From contig SHVZ01000016.1 of NCBI GenBank assembly GCA_009694025.1, positions 1 to 46,977 of the forward strand: DNA of 46,977 bases, given 5' to 3'. A program made the translations under genes and the position numbers. Below, one piece after another: positions 31,184 to 40,028 of this stretch. The notes beneath the pieces are model-generated. The model saw only the letters and a list, made by a program, of their open reading frames with translations, had not been told where the DNA came from and ran no database searches. Position 1 is the stretch's first letter, and every line of letters starts with the position of its first letter. This DNA comes from Alphaproteobacteria bacterium. Its GTDB lineage: Bacteria > Pseudomonadota > Alphaproteobacteria > SHVZ01.

Positions 31184-32410
31184 TTGACCGGCCCGGTCGT
31201 CGCCGTCGTCGTCAAGGGCTACCCACGCCTCTCCGAGACCTTCATCGCCAAGGAGATCCAGGGCCTGGAGCGCCGCGGCCTCGATCTCCGGCTCTATTCG
31301 CTCCGCCTTCCGACCGACCGCCATGTCCACCCGATCCATGCCGAGATCCGGGCACCGGCCGTCTACCTGCCCGAATACTTCTATCAAGGCCCGCTCCGGG
31401 TGCTCCGCTCCTGGCGCCGCGTCCGCGGTCTGCCGGGCTATCCACGCGCGCACCGGACCTGGATCGCCGATCTCCGCCGCGACCCGACGCCGAACCGCGT
31501 TCGGCGCTTCGGCCAGGCGCTGGTGCTGGCCGCGGAGATGCCGGCGGAGACCCGGGTGATCTACGCCCACTTCCTCCACACCCCGGCCTCGGTCGCCCGC
31601 TACGCGGCGCTGATCCGCGGCCTCCCCTTCGCCGTCTCCGCCCACGCCAAGGACATCTGGACCACGCCCGACTGGGAGCTTCGGGAGAAGCTCGCCGATG
31701 CCGCCTTCGCCGTCACCTGCTCCGGCTCGGGCCGTGCGCGCCTGGCATCGCTGGCCCCGGCCGACCGCGTCGACCTCGTCTATCACGGCCTCGACCTCGG
31801 CCAGTGGCCGCCGCCGCCCGACCGCGACGACCGCGACGGCCCGGTCGAGATCGTCTCGGTCGGCCGCGCCGTCGAGAAGAAAGGATTCTCCGACCTCATC
31901 GCCGGGCTGGCGAAGCTGCCGGCGGCGCCCGACTGGCGCTTCACCCACATCGGCGGCGGGCCGCTGCTGCCGGCGATGAAGCGAGAGGCCGAGGCGGCGG
32001 GCATCGCCGGCCGCATCGCCTGGCGGGGCCAGCAGCCGAAGAGCGAGGTGTTGGCGGCCTGCCGGCGGGCCGACGTCTTCGTGCTCGCCAGCCGCATCGC
32101 CGGCGACGGCGACCGCGACGGGCTTCCCAACGTGCTGATGGAGGCACAGAGCCAGGGCCTCGCCTGCGTCGCCACCCGCGTCTCGGCGATCCCCGAGGTG
32201 ATCGAGGACGGCTTGACCGGGCTCCTGGTCGAGCCGGGCGATGCCGACGGCCTGGCACGCGCGCTCGGCCGGCTGGTGGCCGACGCCGATCTCCGCCTCA
32301 GGCTCGGCCGGGCCGGCCACGACCGGCTCCGCGCTCACTTCGACCAGGAGCCCGAGCTCGACCGGCTGGCGGCGAAGCTCCGCCGCTTCGCGCTAAGCTC
32401 GCCTCCCTGA
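31184..32410 (+). CDS. Glycosyltransferase family 4 protein (TTG start)
   Basis: The 408-residue GT-B protein reads VVAVVVKGYPRLSETFIAKE at the N-terminus and has a C-terminal GT4 signature: IVSVGRAVEKKGFSDLIAGL, then FVLASRIAGDGDRDGLPNVLMEA (E-x7-E region) and VIEDGLTGLLVEPGD. It probably adds a sugar to a surface polysaccharide or lipid. The only in-frame start after the preceding stop is TTG at 31184, 10 bases downstream of gene one of the operon. The initiation region is weak, so the start is less certain than the identity. Confidence 0.9.
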   Translation: MTGPVVAVVVKGYPRLSETFIAKEIQGLERRGLDLRLYSLRLPTDRHVHPIHAEIRAPAVYLPEYFYQGPLRVLRSWRRVRGLPGYPRAHRTWIADLRRDPTPNRVRRFGQALVLAAEMPAETRVIYAHFLHTPASVARYAALIRGLPFAVSAHAKDIWTTPDWELREKLADAAFAVTCSGSGRARLASLAPADRVDLVYHGLDLGQWPPPPDRDDRDGPVEIVSVGRAVEKKGFSDLIAGLAKLPAAPDWRFTHIGGGPLLPAMKREAEAAGIAGRIAWRGQQPKSEVLAACRRADVFVLASRIAGDGDRDGLPNVLMEAQSQGLACVATRVSAIPEVIEDGLTGLLVEPGDADGLARALGRLVADADLRLRLGRAGHDRLRAHFDQEPELDRLAAKLRRFALSSPP

Positions 32411-32426
32411 GGAGAAGAGGATCGCC

Positions 32427-33278
32427 ATGGTCAACGGCACCGTCCCGGTCGAGGTCTTGGCGTGGAGGCCCGCCCCTTTCGCGCTCGCGGGCGAAACCGT
32501 CTTCGCCATCGGCGACATCCACGGCTGCGCCCGTGAGCTCGAGGCGCTGCTGGCGGCGATCGGCACCGCCGCCTCGGCGAAGAGCGGCGGCCGGCGCCTC
32601 ATCTTCCTCGGCGACCTGATCGACCGCGGCCCCGACAACCTCGGCGTCCTTAGGCTCTGGGCCGAGGCCGAACGGACCCCCGGCATCACTCACATCGACC
32701 GGCTGATGGGCAACCACGAGCAGCTCGTGCTCCTCGCCGTCACCGGCGGGCCGCATGCCGAGAAGGCGGCGGCCATGTGGCTGAGCCCGCGCATGGGCGG
32801 GGAGAAGGTTCTGGAGGAGATGCGCACCCGCGTCGGCGATCGGGACGCGCGCCCGAGCGCCGCCTTGCTCGCCGCCGCGCTCGGCGGGGTCGCGGTCAGG
32901 CACTTCTACGCCATGCGCTCGCATGTCCGCCTCGGCAACACGGTCTTCGTCCATGCCGGACTCGAGCCGGGCGTCGACCTCGACGAGTACCTGGCGCGGC
33001 CATGGATGTCGTTCATCGAGGCGACCTGGGCGTGGATCCAGCAAGGCTTCCTCGACTGGAAGGGCGGTTTCGGCGGCCGGCTCGTCGTCCACGGCCACAC
33101 GCCGCCGCCGAAGCACCGGGCGCTGACCGGGCAGACCGACCCGCACCTCTTCCAGTGCGACCGCCTCGGCCTCGACGGCGGCAGCGCACTTTCCGGCTAC
33201 GTCACCGCGGCCGAGATCGAGGACGGCCGCTACCGCATCCTCCGCGCCGGCACGCTGATGCCGGACGCCGAGATCTGA
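32427..33278 (+). CDS. PPP-family metallophosphatase (serine/threonine phosphatase-like)
   Basis: The 283-residue protein has the PPP dimetal motifs in order: VFAIGDIHGCARE (about 29-41), FLGDLIDRGPDN (about 60-71), MGNHEQLVLL (about 92-101), FVHAGLEPG and VVHGHTPPPKHR. Bacterial members dephosphorylate phosphoproteins, diadenosine tetraphosphate or sugar phosphates. GAGGAGAAGAGG precedes the ATG at 32427. Placed between glycosyltransferases, it may act on a sugar-phosphate or a regulatory phosphoprotein of the glycan system. That role is inferred from position only. Confidence 0.9.
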   Translation: MVNGTVPVEVLAWRPAPFALAGETVFAIGDIHGCARELEALLAAIGTAASAKSGGRRLIFLGDLIDRGPDNLGVLRLWAEAERTPGITHIDRLMGNHEQLVLLAVTGGPHAEKAAAMWLSPRMGGEKVLEEMRTRVGDRDARPSAALLAAALGGVAVRHFYAMRSHVRLGNTVFVHAGLEPGVDLDEYLARPWMSFIEATWAWIQQGFLDWKGGFGGRLVVHGHTPPPKHRALTGQTDPHLFQCDRLGLDGGSALSGYVTAAEIEDGRYRILRAGTLMPDAEI

Positions 33279-33307
33279 CCCGAAGTCCGTTCTGGAGCCA
33301 GAGGCGC

Positions 33308-33352
33308 ATGTCGACCGCCGAAGAGATCGTCCGCGCCCTGGCCCAGCGCTAG
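33308..33352 (+). CDS. Possible 14-residue micro-ORF between operon genes
   Basis: A short frame reads MSTAEEIVRALAQR and stops with TAG four bases before the next gene's ATG. A GAGG lies just ahead of its ATG. It fills most of a 77-base gap in an operon where the other genes overlap or nearly touch. It could be a coupling leader peptide, the surviving N-terminus of a lost gene, or chance. Confidence 0.25.
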   Translation: MSTAEEIVRALAQR

Positions 33353-33355
33353 ACG

Positions 33356-34426
33356 ATGCGCATCGCCTTCTACGCGCCGCTGAAGCCGCCCGACCATCCG
33401 ACGCCGTCCGGCGACCGGCAGATGGCACGGCTCCTGCTTCAGGCGCTGAAGGCGGGCGGCCACACACCGGTTCTGGTCTCACGCTTTCGCAGCCGCGACG
33501 CGGCCGGCGATGGCAATGGCCGGATCGAGGCGCTGGGCGCGGCGCTGGCCGAACGATGCCTCGCGCGCCTAAGGGCGAATCCGCCGGCGGCCTGGCTCAC
33601 CTATCACCTCTACTACAAGGCGCCGGACTGGCTCGGGCCGCCGGTCGCCCGCGCGCTCGGCATTCCCTATCTGGTCGCCGAAGCCTCGCTGGCGCCGAAG
33701 CGGGCATCCGGACCCTTCGCCCGCGGCCACCGGGCCGTCGTCGCGGCCCTGGAGCAGGCGGCGGCCGTCCTCGCGCTCTCGCGGCTCGACATGGAATGCC
33801 TGGCGCCGGCGACGCGGCACCTCCACCACTTCCCACCTTTCCTCGATGTCCGGCCGTTCGCCCGCGACCACGACGGCAGCGATGGAACCCGCCTTCTCGC
33901 CGTCGGCATGATGCGGGCCGATGCCAAGCTCGCGTCATATCGCCTGCTTGCCGACGCGCTCCGCCGTCTTGGCGATCGCCGCTGGACGCTCCGCATCGTC
34001 GGCGACGGGCCGGCGCGCGCCGAGGTCGAGGCGGCGTTCGCTCCGCTCGGCACGCGCATCGCCTTCCACGGCGCCGCGACCGCCGAGGCGATGCCGGCGC
34101 TCTATGCGGCGTCCGATCTCTTCGTATGGCCGGCCGTCGACGAGGCCTTCGGCATGGCGCTTCTAGAGTCCCAGGCCGCGGGCACGCCGGTGGTCGCCGG
34201 CGGCTATGGCGGCGTGCCCGAGGTGGTCGCCGATGGCGTGAGTGGCCTGGTGACCGCGCCCGGCGACGTCGCCGCCTTCGCCGGCGCCGTCGCGACACTG
34301 CTCGACGATCCTCAGCGCCTCCTGGCGATGGGCCGGGCCGCCCGCGCCCATGTCCGCCGCCACCACGACCTGCCCGAGGCCGCCCGCCGCCTCGATCGGA
34401 TCCTCGCCCAGGCGGCCCGGCGATGA
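33356..34426 (+). CDS. Glycosyltransferase family 4 protein
   Basis: The 356-residue GT-B protein starts MRIAFYAPLKPPDHPTPSGDRQMARLL, given here only in part as the N-terminal nucleotide-fold loop PPDHPTPSGDR. It has a GT4 C-terminal half: TLRIVGDGPARAEVE, FVWPAVDEAFGMALLESQAAG (E-x7-E signature) and GVSGLVTAPGDVAAF. It is predicted to transfer a hexose or deoxyhexose in surface glycan assembly. The ATG lies 4 bases after the micro-ORF stop. Its own stop overlaps the histidine phosphatase start (ATGA). Confidence 0.9.
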   Translation: MRIAFYAPLKPPDHPTPSGDRQMARLLLQALKAGGHTPVLVSRFRSRDAAGDGNGRIEALGAALAERCLARLRANPPAAWLTYHLYYKAPDWLGPPVARALGIPYLVAEASLAPKRASGPFARGHRAVVAALEQAAAVLALSRLDMECLAPATRHLHHFPPFLDVRPFARDHDGSDGTRLLAVGMMRADAKLASYRLLADALRRLGDRRWTLRIVGDGPARAEVEAAFAPLGTRIAFHGAATAEAMPALYAASDLFVWPAVDEAFGMALLESQAAGTPVVAGGYGGVPEVVADGVSGLVTAPGDVAAFAGAVATLLDDPQRLLAMGRAARAHVRRHHDLPEAARRLDRILAQAARR

Positions 34427-34989
34427 TCGCCGTCGCCCTCATCCGCCACGCGCCGACGGCGTGGAATGTCGCGCATCGGCTGCAAGGCCGCACCGACATC
34501 CCGCTCTCCGCCGACGGCCGCGCCCAGGCCGCCGCCTGGCGCCTGCCGGACGCGCTCGCCGGATACGAGGCCTGGGCGAGCCCGCTCGCCCGCGCCAGAG
34601 AGACCGCGTCGCTGCTCGGACTCTCGCCCAGGCTCGACGACCGGCTGATCGAGGCGAGCTGGGGCGAGTGGGAAGGCCGCCTGCTCGCCGATCTCAAGCA
34701 GCGGCCGGGTTTCATCGAGGCGGAACGGCGCGGCCTCGACCTCGCCGCGCCCGGCGGGGAGAGCGTGCGCCAGGTGCAGGCCCGCCTCCTCGACTGGCTT
34801 GCGGCGCTGACGCGGCCGGCGCTCGCCGTCAGCCACAACGGTGTGCTCCGCGCCGCCTACGCGCTGGCGACCGGCTGGACCATGGAGGGAAAGCCGCCCG
34901 AGCGCATGGCCGCGGCCACGGCGCATCTCTATCGCTGGGACGGGCGCCGCCTCGCGCTCGACCGCCTCAACCTGCCGCTGGTGCCGTGA
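34423..34989 (+). CDS. Histidine phosphatase family protein (phosphoglycerate mutase-like)
   Basis: The 188-residue protein has the branch signature LIRHAPTAWN (catalytic RH-x-P-T, His about 9), PLSADGRAQAAAW, ASPLARARETA and the second catalytic site LAVSHNGVLRAAY. The family includes alpha-ribazole phosphatases, sugar phosphatases and cofactor-dependent mutases. Within this glycosyltransferase operon a sugar-phosphate phosphatase is plausible, but unproven. It overlaps the genes on both sides by 4 bases, indicating translational coupling. Confidence 0.9.
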   Translation: MIAVALIRHAPTAWNVAHRLQGRTDIPLSADGRAQAAAWRLPDALAGYEAWASPLARARETASLLGLSPRLDDRLIEASWGEWEGRLLADLKQRPGFIEAERRGLDLAAPGGESVRQVQARLLDWLAALTRPALAVSHNGVLRAAYALATGWTMEGKPPERMAAATAHLYRWDGRRLALDRLNLPLVP

Positions 34990-36128
34990 GCCGCGTCCTC
35001 ATCCACGTCCAGCATCTGCTCGGCATCGGCCATCTCCGCCGTGCGGCGGCGCTGGCGCGTGGCCTCGCCGCCGATGGCAGCGACGTCGTGCTCGCCTCCG
35101 GCGGCATGCCGGTGGCTGGCCTCGATCTCGGACGGGCCCGCCTGGCGCAGCTCCCGCCGGCGCACGCCGCCGACGAGACCTTCAAGGTGCTGCTCGACGC
35201 CGACGACCGGCCGATCGACGACGCCTGGCGCACGCGGCGGCGTGACGAGCTGCTGGCGCTGTACGAGGCGACGCGGCCGGAGGCGCTGGTCATCGAGATG
35301 TTTCCCTTCGGCCGCCGCGCGCTCCGCTTCGAGCTGATGCCGCTGCTCGCCCGCGCCCGCGCGGCGACGCCCCGGCCGCTGGTCTTCGGCTCGGTCCGCG
35401 ACATCCTCATCCACCGGCCGAGGCCCGATCGCGAGGCCGAGTTCCTGGAGACGATTGGCCGATACTTCGACCGCATCCTCGTCCATGGCGACCCGCGCCT
35501 GCTGCCGCTGGAAGCGACGTTCCCGCTGGCATGTGCGATCGCCGACAAGCTCGCCTACACCGGCTACCTGGTCGAGGTGCCGCCGACGCGCGGCGGGGCT
35601 ACGGGCCCCGGCCAGGGCGAAGTCCTGGTCTCGGTCGGCGGCGGCGCCGTCGGCGAGGAGCTTCTCAGGATCGCGCTCGCCGCGCGTCCGTTGACGACCC
35701 TCGAGGAGGCGCCCTGGCGTCTCCTCCTCGGCGCCAACCTGCCGCCGGGCCTGATGGCGGAGCTGAAGGCCGCGGCGCCGTCCGGCGTCGTCGTCGAGCC
35801 GGCGCGGCCGGATTTCGTCGCCATGCTCGGGCGCTGCCGGCTCTCGATCAGCCAGGCCGGCTACAACACCCTGATGGAGCTGATGGCAGTGGGTGCCCGC
35901 GGCGTCGTCGTTCCCTTCGCCCGCGGCGCCGAGACCGAGCAGACCCGGCGGGCCGAGCTTTTGGCCGCCCGCGGCCTCGTCGAAACCGTCGCCGAGGCCG
36001 GCCTCACGCCCCGGCGCCTCGCCGAGGCGATCGACCGCGCCGCCGCGAGGCCGAAGCTGGAAGCAGGCGTCATCGATCTCGACGGGCTCGCGATGTCTGT
36101 GGCGATGATCAGGACCGCGATCGGCTAG
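34986..36128 (+). CDS. MurG-like predicted glycosyltransferase (COG4671 type), second copy
   Basis: The 380-residue protein has a GTG start in GTGA overlap with the preceding stop and begins VLIHVQHLLGIGHLRRAAAL, the same loop as the protein at 29917 (IYSHDTLGLGHLRRC). The donor site is in VLVSVGGGAVGEELL and LSISQAGYNTLMELMAVGA. The two COG4671-type enzymes thus flank the operon and are distant paralogues. It ends 11 bases before a convergent ceramidase-like gene. Confidence 0.87.
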   Translation: MSRVLIHVQHLLGIGHLRRAAALARGLAADGSDVVLASGGMPVAGLDLGRARLAQLPPAHAADETFKVLLDADDRPIDDAWRTRRRDELLALYEATRPEALVIEMFPFGRRALRFELMPLLARARAATPRPLVFGSVRDILIHRPRPDREAEFLETIGRYFDRILVHGDPRLLPLEATFPLACAIADKLAYTGYLVEVPPTRGGATGPGQGEVLVSVGGGAVGEELLRIALAARPLTTLEEAPWRLLLGANLPPGLMAELKAAAPSGVVVEPARPDFVAMLGRCRLSISQAGYNTLMELMAVGARGVVVPFARGAETEQTRRAELLAARGLVETVAEAGLTPRRLAEAIDRAAARPKLEAGVIDLDGLAMSVAMIRTAIG

Positions 36129-36139
36129 AACCGGCCTCG

Positions 36140-37558
36140 CTATCGGGTCGGCGTCGCCCCGATCATCTGGCGGATAGCGTCGCCGGCGGCGCCGAGAACG
36201 CGCTCGGCGGAGCCGCTCTTGTGGAGAGCGATCGTCGCCTGATAGGTGCCGAGGACGTATTCCTCCGGCGGCGGCAGGTAGCCGAGCGAGCCGTTGGCGA
36301 TATTGAGGACGGCGATCCGCGCCTCGGGAAAGCGCTCGCGGAGCCGAATCTGGAAGTCGGTGTGCATCTCCATCGGCAGCGCGACGACGAAGGCGTCGCC
36401 GAGCCGCCAGACCAGGAACGAGATATCCATCTCGCGGTCGTTACCGACCGCCTCGCGCCGGAGCATCGCGCGGTTGAGGCGTTCCAGCAGCGTGCGGTCG
36501 GTGCAGGCGGCGATCTGGCGCGCGAGCTCCTCGCGGCTCGGCATCTCCGTCACGTCGAGGCGCACGGTCACCCGTCGGGCGCCGATCGCGGGGTTCGGTT
36601 GGACCGGCCGCTCGCGCCAGATCGCCAGCGGCGTTCCCGACTGCTCGACACCGGCATAGGCCAGCGCCATCCCCGGGCGCAGCATCGAGGTGAGTCCGGC
36701 GAGCGCGGCATAGCCGATCTCGCGGCCGTTCTGGTCGGCGATGCCGACGTCGGATTCGTAGCTGCGGCGCGGCGCCATGTCGCCGGAGGCGCCGTGCAGA
36801 AAGAGACACGGCGCGCCGCCGGTGTCCCTCTCGACGGTCTCGCGCAGCGCGCCGACGTAGTCGGGCGAGACTTGGGTATTGCCGCCGCCGAGCGAGATCG
36901 GATGGCAGGCGTAGTTGACCAGCGTGAACAGCACGCGGCCCGACGCATCGGCCGCACGGCCGACCAGCAGCGTGTCGTCGGCCGTCGGCTCGGGGGTGAG
37001 GCCGCAAAGGATCTGCCCGGTCTCGGGCGAGGGAAAATTGCGGTTGAACGCGAGCCCGCAGCGCCCGACCGTCCAGGTCAGCGTCGCCGGCGCCAGCGCG
37101 GCCCTGGCCTCGGCGACGAGGCGGATGCAGGTCTCGGTCACGTGCCGGCGGAAATCCGCGATCAGGTGACCGCCCGGCTTGTCGGCGAGATCGAGGGCCA
37201 TCAATGGCGCCGAATGGGTATGGCTCGGCTGCAGGATCAGCCGATCCTCGTCGAGGCCCGTGGCCTTCACCACGGCCGAGCGCACGCCCCGCTCGTCCGC
37301 GGTCGACCGCCACCAGCTGTGGTCGAGGGTCAAAAGGACGAGCGCGTCGCCGCCCTCGGCGTCGGCGAAGGCCGCGCAGGTCGCGACCATGGGGCGATGG
37401 ACGCCCGAGGGCTGGTCGTGCTTGGCGCTGCCCCAGAGCCGGAAATAGATGCCGGCGGGCGGCGTGATGTCGCCGCGGGCGACGCCGACCCGGCCGCCGA
37501 ACTCGCACGAGTGAAGCACGCGCTGCCCGACCTGCGGAGCCGGCGCGTCGCCGATCAT
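36140..37558 (-). CDS. Neutral/alkaline ceramidase-like hydrolase
   Basis: The 472-residue protein has features of the neutral ceramidase N-terminal fold: RVGVARGDITPPAGIYF, ALVLLTLDHSWW, LQPSHTHSAPL (zinc-binding His pair), ACHPISLGGGN and LHGASGDMAPRR. Classical neutral ceramidases are about 650 residues or more with a C-terminal domain that is absent here. No signal peptide is evident at the ATG at 37558 (GGAGG nearby), so it is probably cytoplasmic. It may cleave another amide. It is co-transcribed with the upstream solute-binding protein (16-base gap). Confidence 0.83.
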   Translation of the reverse strand: MIGDAPAPQVGQRVLHSCEFGGRVGVARGDITPPAGIYFRLWGSAKHDQPSGVHRPMVATCAAFADAEGGDALVLLTLDHSWWRSTADERGVRSAVVKATGLDEDRLILQPSHTHSAPLMALDLADKPGGHLIADFRRHVTETCIRLVAEARAALAPATLTWTVGRCGLAFNRNFPSPETGQILCGLTPEPTADDTLLVGRAADASGRVLFTLVNYACHPISLGGGNTQVSPDYVGALRETVERDTGGAPCLFLHGASGDMAPRRSYESDVGIADQNGREIGYAALAGLTSMLRPGMALAYAGVEQSGTPLAIWRERPVQPNPAIGARRVTVRLDVTEMPSREELARQIAACTDRTLLERLNRAMLRREAVGNDREMDISFLVWRLGDAFVVALPMEMHTDFQIRLRERFPEARIAVLNIANGSLGYLPPPEEYVLGTYQATIALHKSGSAERVLGAAGDAIRQMIGATPTR

Positions 37559-37574
37559 CGAGACGAACCTCCGC

Positions 37575-39191
37575 CTACTGCTTGTCGATGTTCCAGAGCG
37601 CGAGCTTGGAGGTCGGCAGCACGCCCGTCACGGTCTTCCGCCAGGCATAGGGCTGGTCGTACTGGCCGGTGACGATGTAGGGCACGATCTCCCACAGGCG
37701 CCGATGCAGCTTGTCGAGGATCGCCATCCGGGTCGGCTGGTCGGTCGCCTGGATGAACTCGGTCCTGAGCTTCTCGGCTTCCGCGTCGGACGGCCAGCCG
37801 GCCCAGCTGCCTTCCGGATTCAGGATGATGCCGACATTGGTCAAGGGGTTGTGCCAGGTCGACCAGGAATTGCCGGTGGCGAAGATGTGCCAGCCGCCGC
37901 TCTGCCCGGGTGGGTTCTTGTTGGTGAGCCAACGGGTCAGCGTCGTGCCCCAGTCGGCCCACTCGATCTCGGCGTTGACGCCGATGTTGCGGAGCCCGCC
38001 GGCCAGCACCTCGGCCTGGGCGGCGATCGAAGCGATCTCCTTCGAGCTCGAGATGATGATCTTCTCGCCCTTGTAGCCGGCGTCGGCCATCAGCTTCTTC
38101 GCCCGCGCCGGGTCGGCCTTGCGGTAAGTCTCCGAGCCGACCTCGGTGCCGTAGATCGATTTGCAGACGAGGAAGGAATAGCAGTTGTTCCACCACTTCT
38201 TCTCGCCGAAGGCCGCCTGCATGAAGTCCTCCTGAGGCACCAGGAGGGCCAAGGCCTGCCGCGCGCGGGCGTCATTGAAGGGCGGATGGAGCGCGTTCGG
38301 GCGGATCGCGCCGAATCCCCCGACCGGCGGGATCTTCTGCACGACGATGTCCGGGTTCTTCTCGAGCATCGGCACGACGTCGCCCGAGGGCGAGTCGATG
38401 AGATCGATCTCGCCGCGGACGAGTGCATTGGCCGCGGTCTGCGGATCCGGGATGATCTTCCAGACCATCTTGTCGACCTTGACCAGCTTGGCGCCGGCCA
38501 TGGCATCGGGCGGATCGGAGCGCGGCACGTAATCCGTGTTCTTGAGGTAGACGACCTCGGCGCCCGGTTTCCACTCCTCCTTCGAGAACTTGTAGGGGCC
38601 GGAGCCGATGGTCTCCGTCACCGGCGTCATCGGGTCGATCTTCGCTTCCTTCTCGCGCATGATCGCCGGGTAGTTGCTGGCGTGGTTGCCGAGCGAGTAT
38701 TCGACCCATGAATAAGGCTGCTTCAGCTTGATGACGAAGGTCTTGTCGTCGGTGGCGCTGAGCGAGGCCAGCACCTCGGCCAGCTTCTTGCCGACGCGGT
38801 CGCGCTTCATCCAGCGGTCGACCGAGGCGACCACGTCCTTGCTCGTGACCGCCGTGCCGTCATGCCATTTGAGTCCCGGCCTGAGCGTCATCGTATAGGT
38901 CAGCTTGTCCGAGGAGACGTTGTAGTCGCCGACCATCTGCGGCTTCGGCTGCAGGTTCACGTCCCAGGCGAACAGCTCGTCGTAGATGTTGGAGGCGTGC
39001 ATCGTCGTGATCGTCGCCGCCGCCTGCAGCGGATCGAGGATGCGGAGATCGGCGTGCGGCACGACGTACAGCGTTTTCTGCGCCGCCGCCGGCCCGGCCG
39101 CGAGGCCGAGCGCGAAAGGCAGGGCCGCGAGCAGCGCGCGCCGAGGGCGCACGGCGCCTCCGCGGACGGTCGTATCCGGCGTCGATGCCAT
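37575..39191 (-). CDS. ABC transporter solute-binding protein, family 5
   Basis: The 538-residue protein has a signal peptide (ALLAALPFALGLAAGPAAA, cleavage before QKT) with a basic N-region. It shares the SBP_bac_5 pattern YVVPHADLRILDPLQAAATI, then YTMTLRPGLKWHDGTAVTSK and GSGPYKFSKEEWKPGAEVVY. It is a clear paralogue of the protein at 24528. No permease or ATPase gene is adjacent; the operon partner is the ceramidase-like hydrolase downstream. GGTGGAG precedes the ATG at 39191. The ligand is unknown, perhaps an amide-linked compound that the hydrolase then cleaves. Confidence 0.92.
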   Translation of the reverse strand: MASTPDTTVRGGAVRPRRALLAALPFALGLAAGPAAAQKTLYVVPHADLRILDPLQAAATITTMHASNIYDELFAWDVNLQPKPQMVGDYNVSSDKLTYTMTLRPGLKWHDGTAVTSKDVVASVDRWMKRDRVGKKLAEVLASLSATDDKTFVIKLKQPYSWVEYSLGNHASNYPAIMREKEAKIDPMTPVTETIGSGPYKFSKEEWKPGAEVVYLKNTDYVPRSDPPDAMAGAKLVKVDKMVWKIIPDPQTAANALVRGEIDLIDSPSGDVVPMLEKNPDIVVQKIPPVGGFGAIRPNALHPPFNDARARQALALLVPQEDFMQAAFGEKKWWNNCYSFLVCKSIYGTEVGSETYRKADPARAKKLMADAGYKGEKIIISSSKEIASIAAQAEVLAGGLRNIGVNAEIEWADWGTTLTRWLTNKNPPGQSGGWHIFATGNSWSTWHNPLTNVGIILNPEGSWAGWPSDAEAEKLRTEFIQATDQPTRMAILDKLHRRLWEIVPYIVTGQYDQPYAWRKTVTGVLPTSKLALWNIDKQ

Positions 39192-39303
39192 GCTCCACCT
39201 CAGTTGGGGTCGCGGCGTCGAAGGCCGCCTCTGCCGGAAAGCTTAAGTCCGGCGCGAGGATCGGAACGAGTTGGGATTACGCATCGAGGACGATAAGCGG
39301 CGG

Positions 39304-40023
39304 CTATCGGTCGGCGGTGGCCGCCAGTTGCCGCGGCGTCGGCGCCAGTCCCTCGGGCAGGTTCGCGACCTCGCGGATCAGCTTCGCCAAGATCGCGCTC
39401 TTGAACTCGCCGAAGGTCTCGACGCCGATGACGAAGGCGCCGGGGCCGCCGATGACGTGGTCGCGGTAGTGGACGTCGAGGATGCCGTCGTCGGTCAGGA
39501 TGGCGAGCCCGTTGACGACGATGCCTTTGAGGACCGCGGCGTCGCGGGCGAAGCCGGCGGGACGCCCCGCGTTGTTGTGGCCGTCGCCGGAGACGTCGAT
39601 CACCCGACGCTCGGCGGCGTAGCCGCTCTTCTCGATCAGCCGGACGGCGGCGTCGATGGCGCCGGAGATCGAGGTGCTGGCGCCGCCGAAGATCTGACGC
39701 GGCGCCCGTTGGATCGCGTCGGCGAGCGCACGCGCGGCCTCACGGCCGCCGATCACCATCCACGGGATCACTTGGGCCTGGGCCGACGCGCCGGCCCACT
39801 CCAGCAGCGTGACCGCGATCCGGCGCTCGCGTCCGCTGACGATCGCCGCGATCAGGCGTGGGTCGCGAAAAGCGTCGGCATAGCCGTGGCGCTGCAGCAG
39901 GAATTCCTCGACGTCGATCGAGCCGGAGACGTCGACGGCGAGAACCAGGGCCAGATCGACCTTCTCATCCGCTCGGGCGTCGCCGCCGAAAAGAAGCGCG
40001 ACGAGAAGAAGGGCGCGCCGCAT
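39304..40023 (-). CDS. DUF1194 domain protein (VWA-like, secreted)
   Basis: The 239-residue protein has a short signal peptide (MRRALLLVALLFGGDARA) and a von Willebrand A-like fold: LALVLAVDVSGSIDVEEF with the D-x-S-x-S metal-ion site, GGASTSISGAIDAA and RRVIDVSGDGHNNAG. The DUF1194 family is common in alphaproteobacteria and of unknown function; it is probably periplasmic and adhesion- or scaffold-like. It starts 5 bases after the hemY stop, so it is the last gene of the hem operon. The longer open frame upstream is hemY in shadow. Confidence 0.88.
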   Translation of the reverse strand: MRRALLLVALLFGGDARADEKVDLALVLAVDVSGSIDVEEFLLQRHGYADAFRDPRLIAAIVSGRERRIAVTLLEWAGASAQAQVIPWMVIGGREAARALADAIQRAPRQIFGGASTSISGAIDAAVRLIEKSGYAAERRVIDVSGDGHNNAGRPAGFARDAAVLKGIVVNGLAILTDDGILDVHYRDHVIGGPGAFVIGVETFGEFKSAILAKLIREVANLPEGLAPTPRQLAATADR

Positions 40024-40028
40024 CGGCG

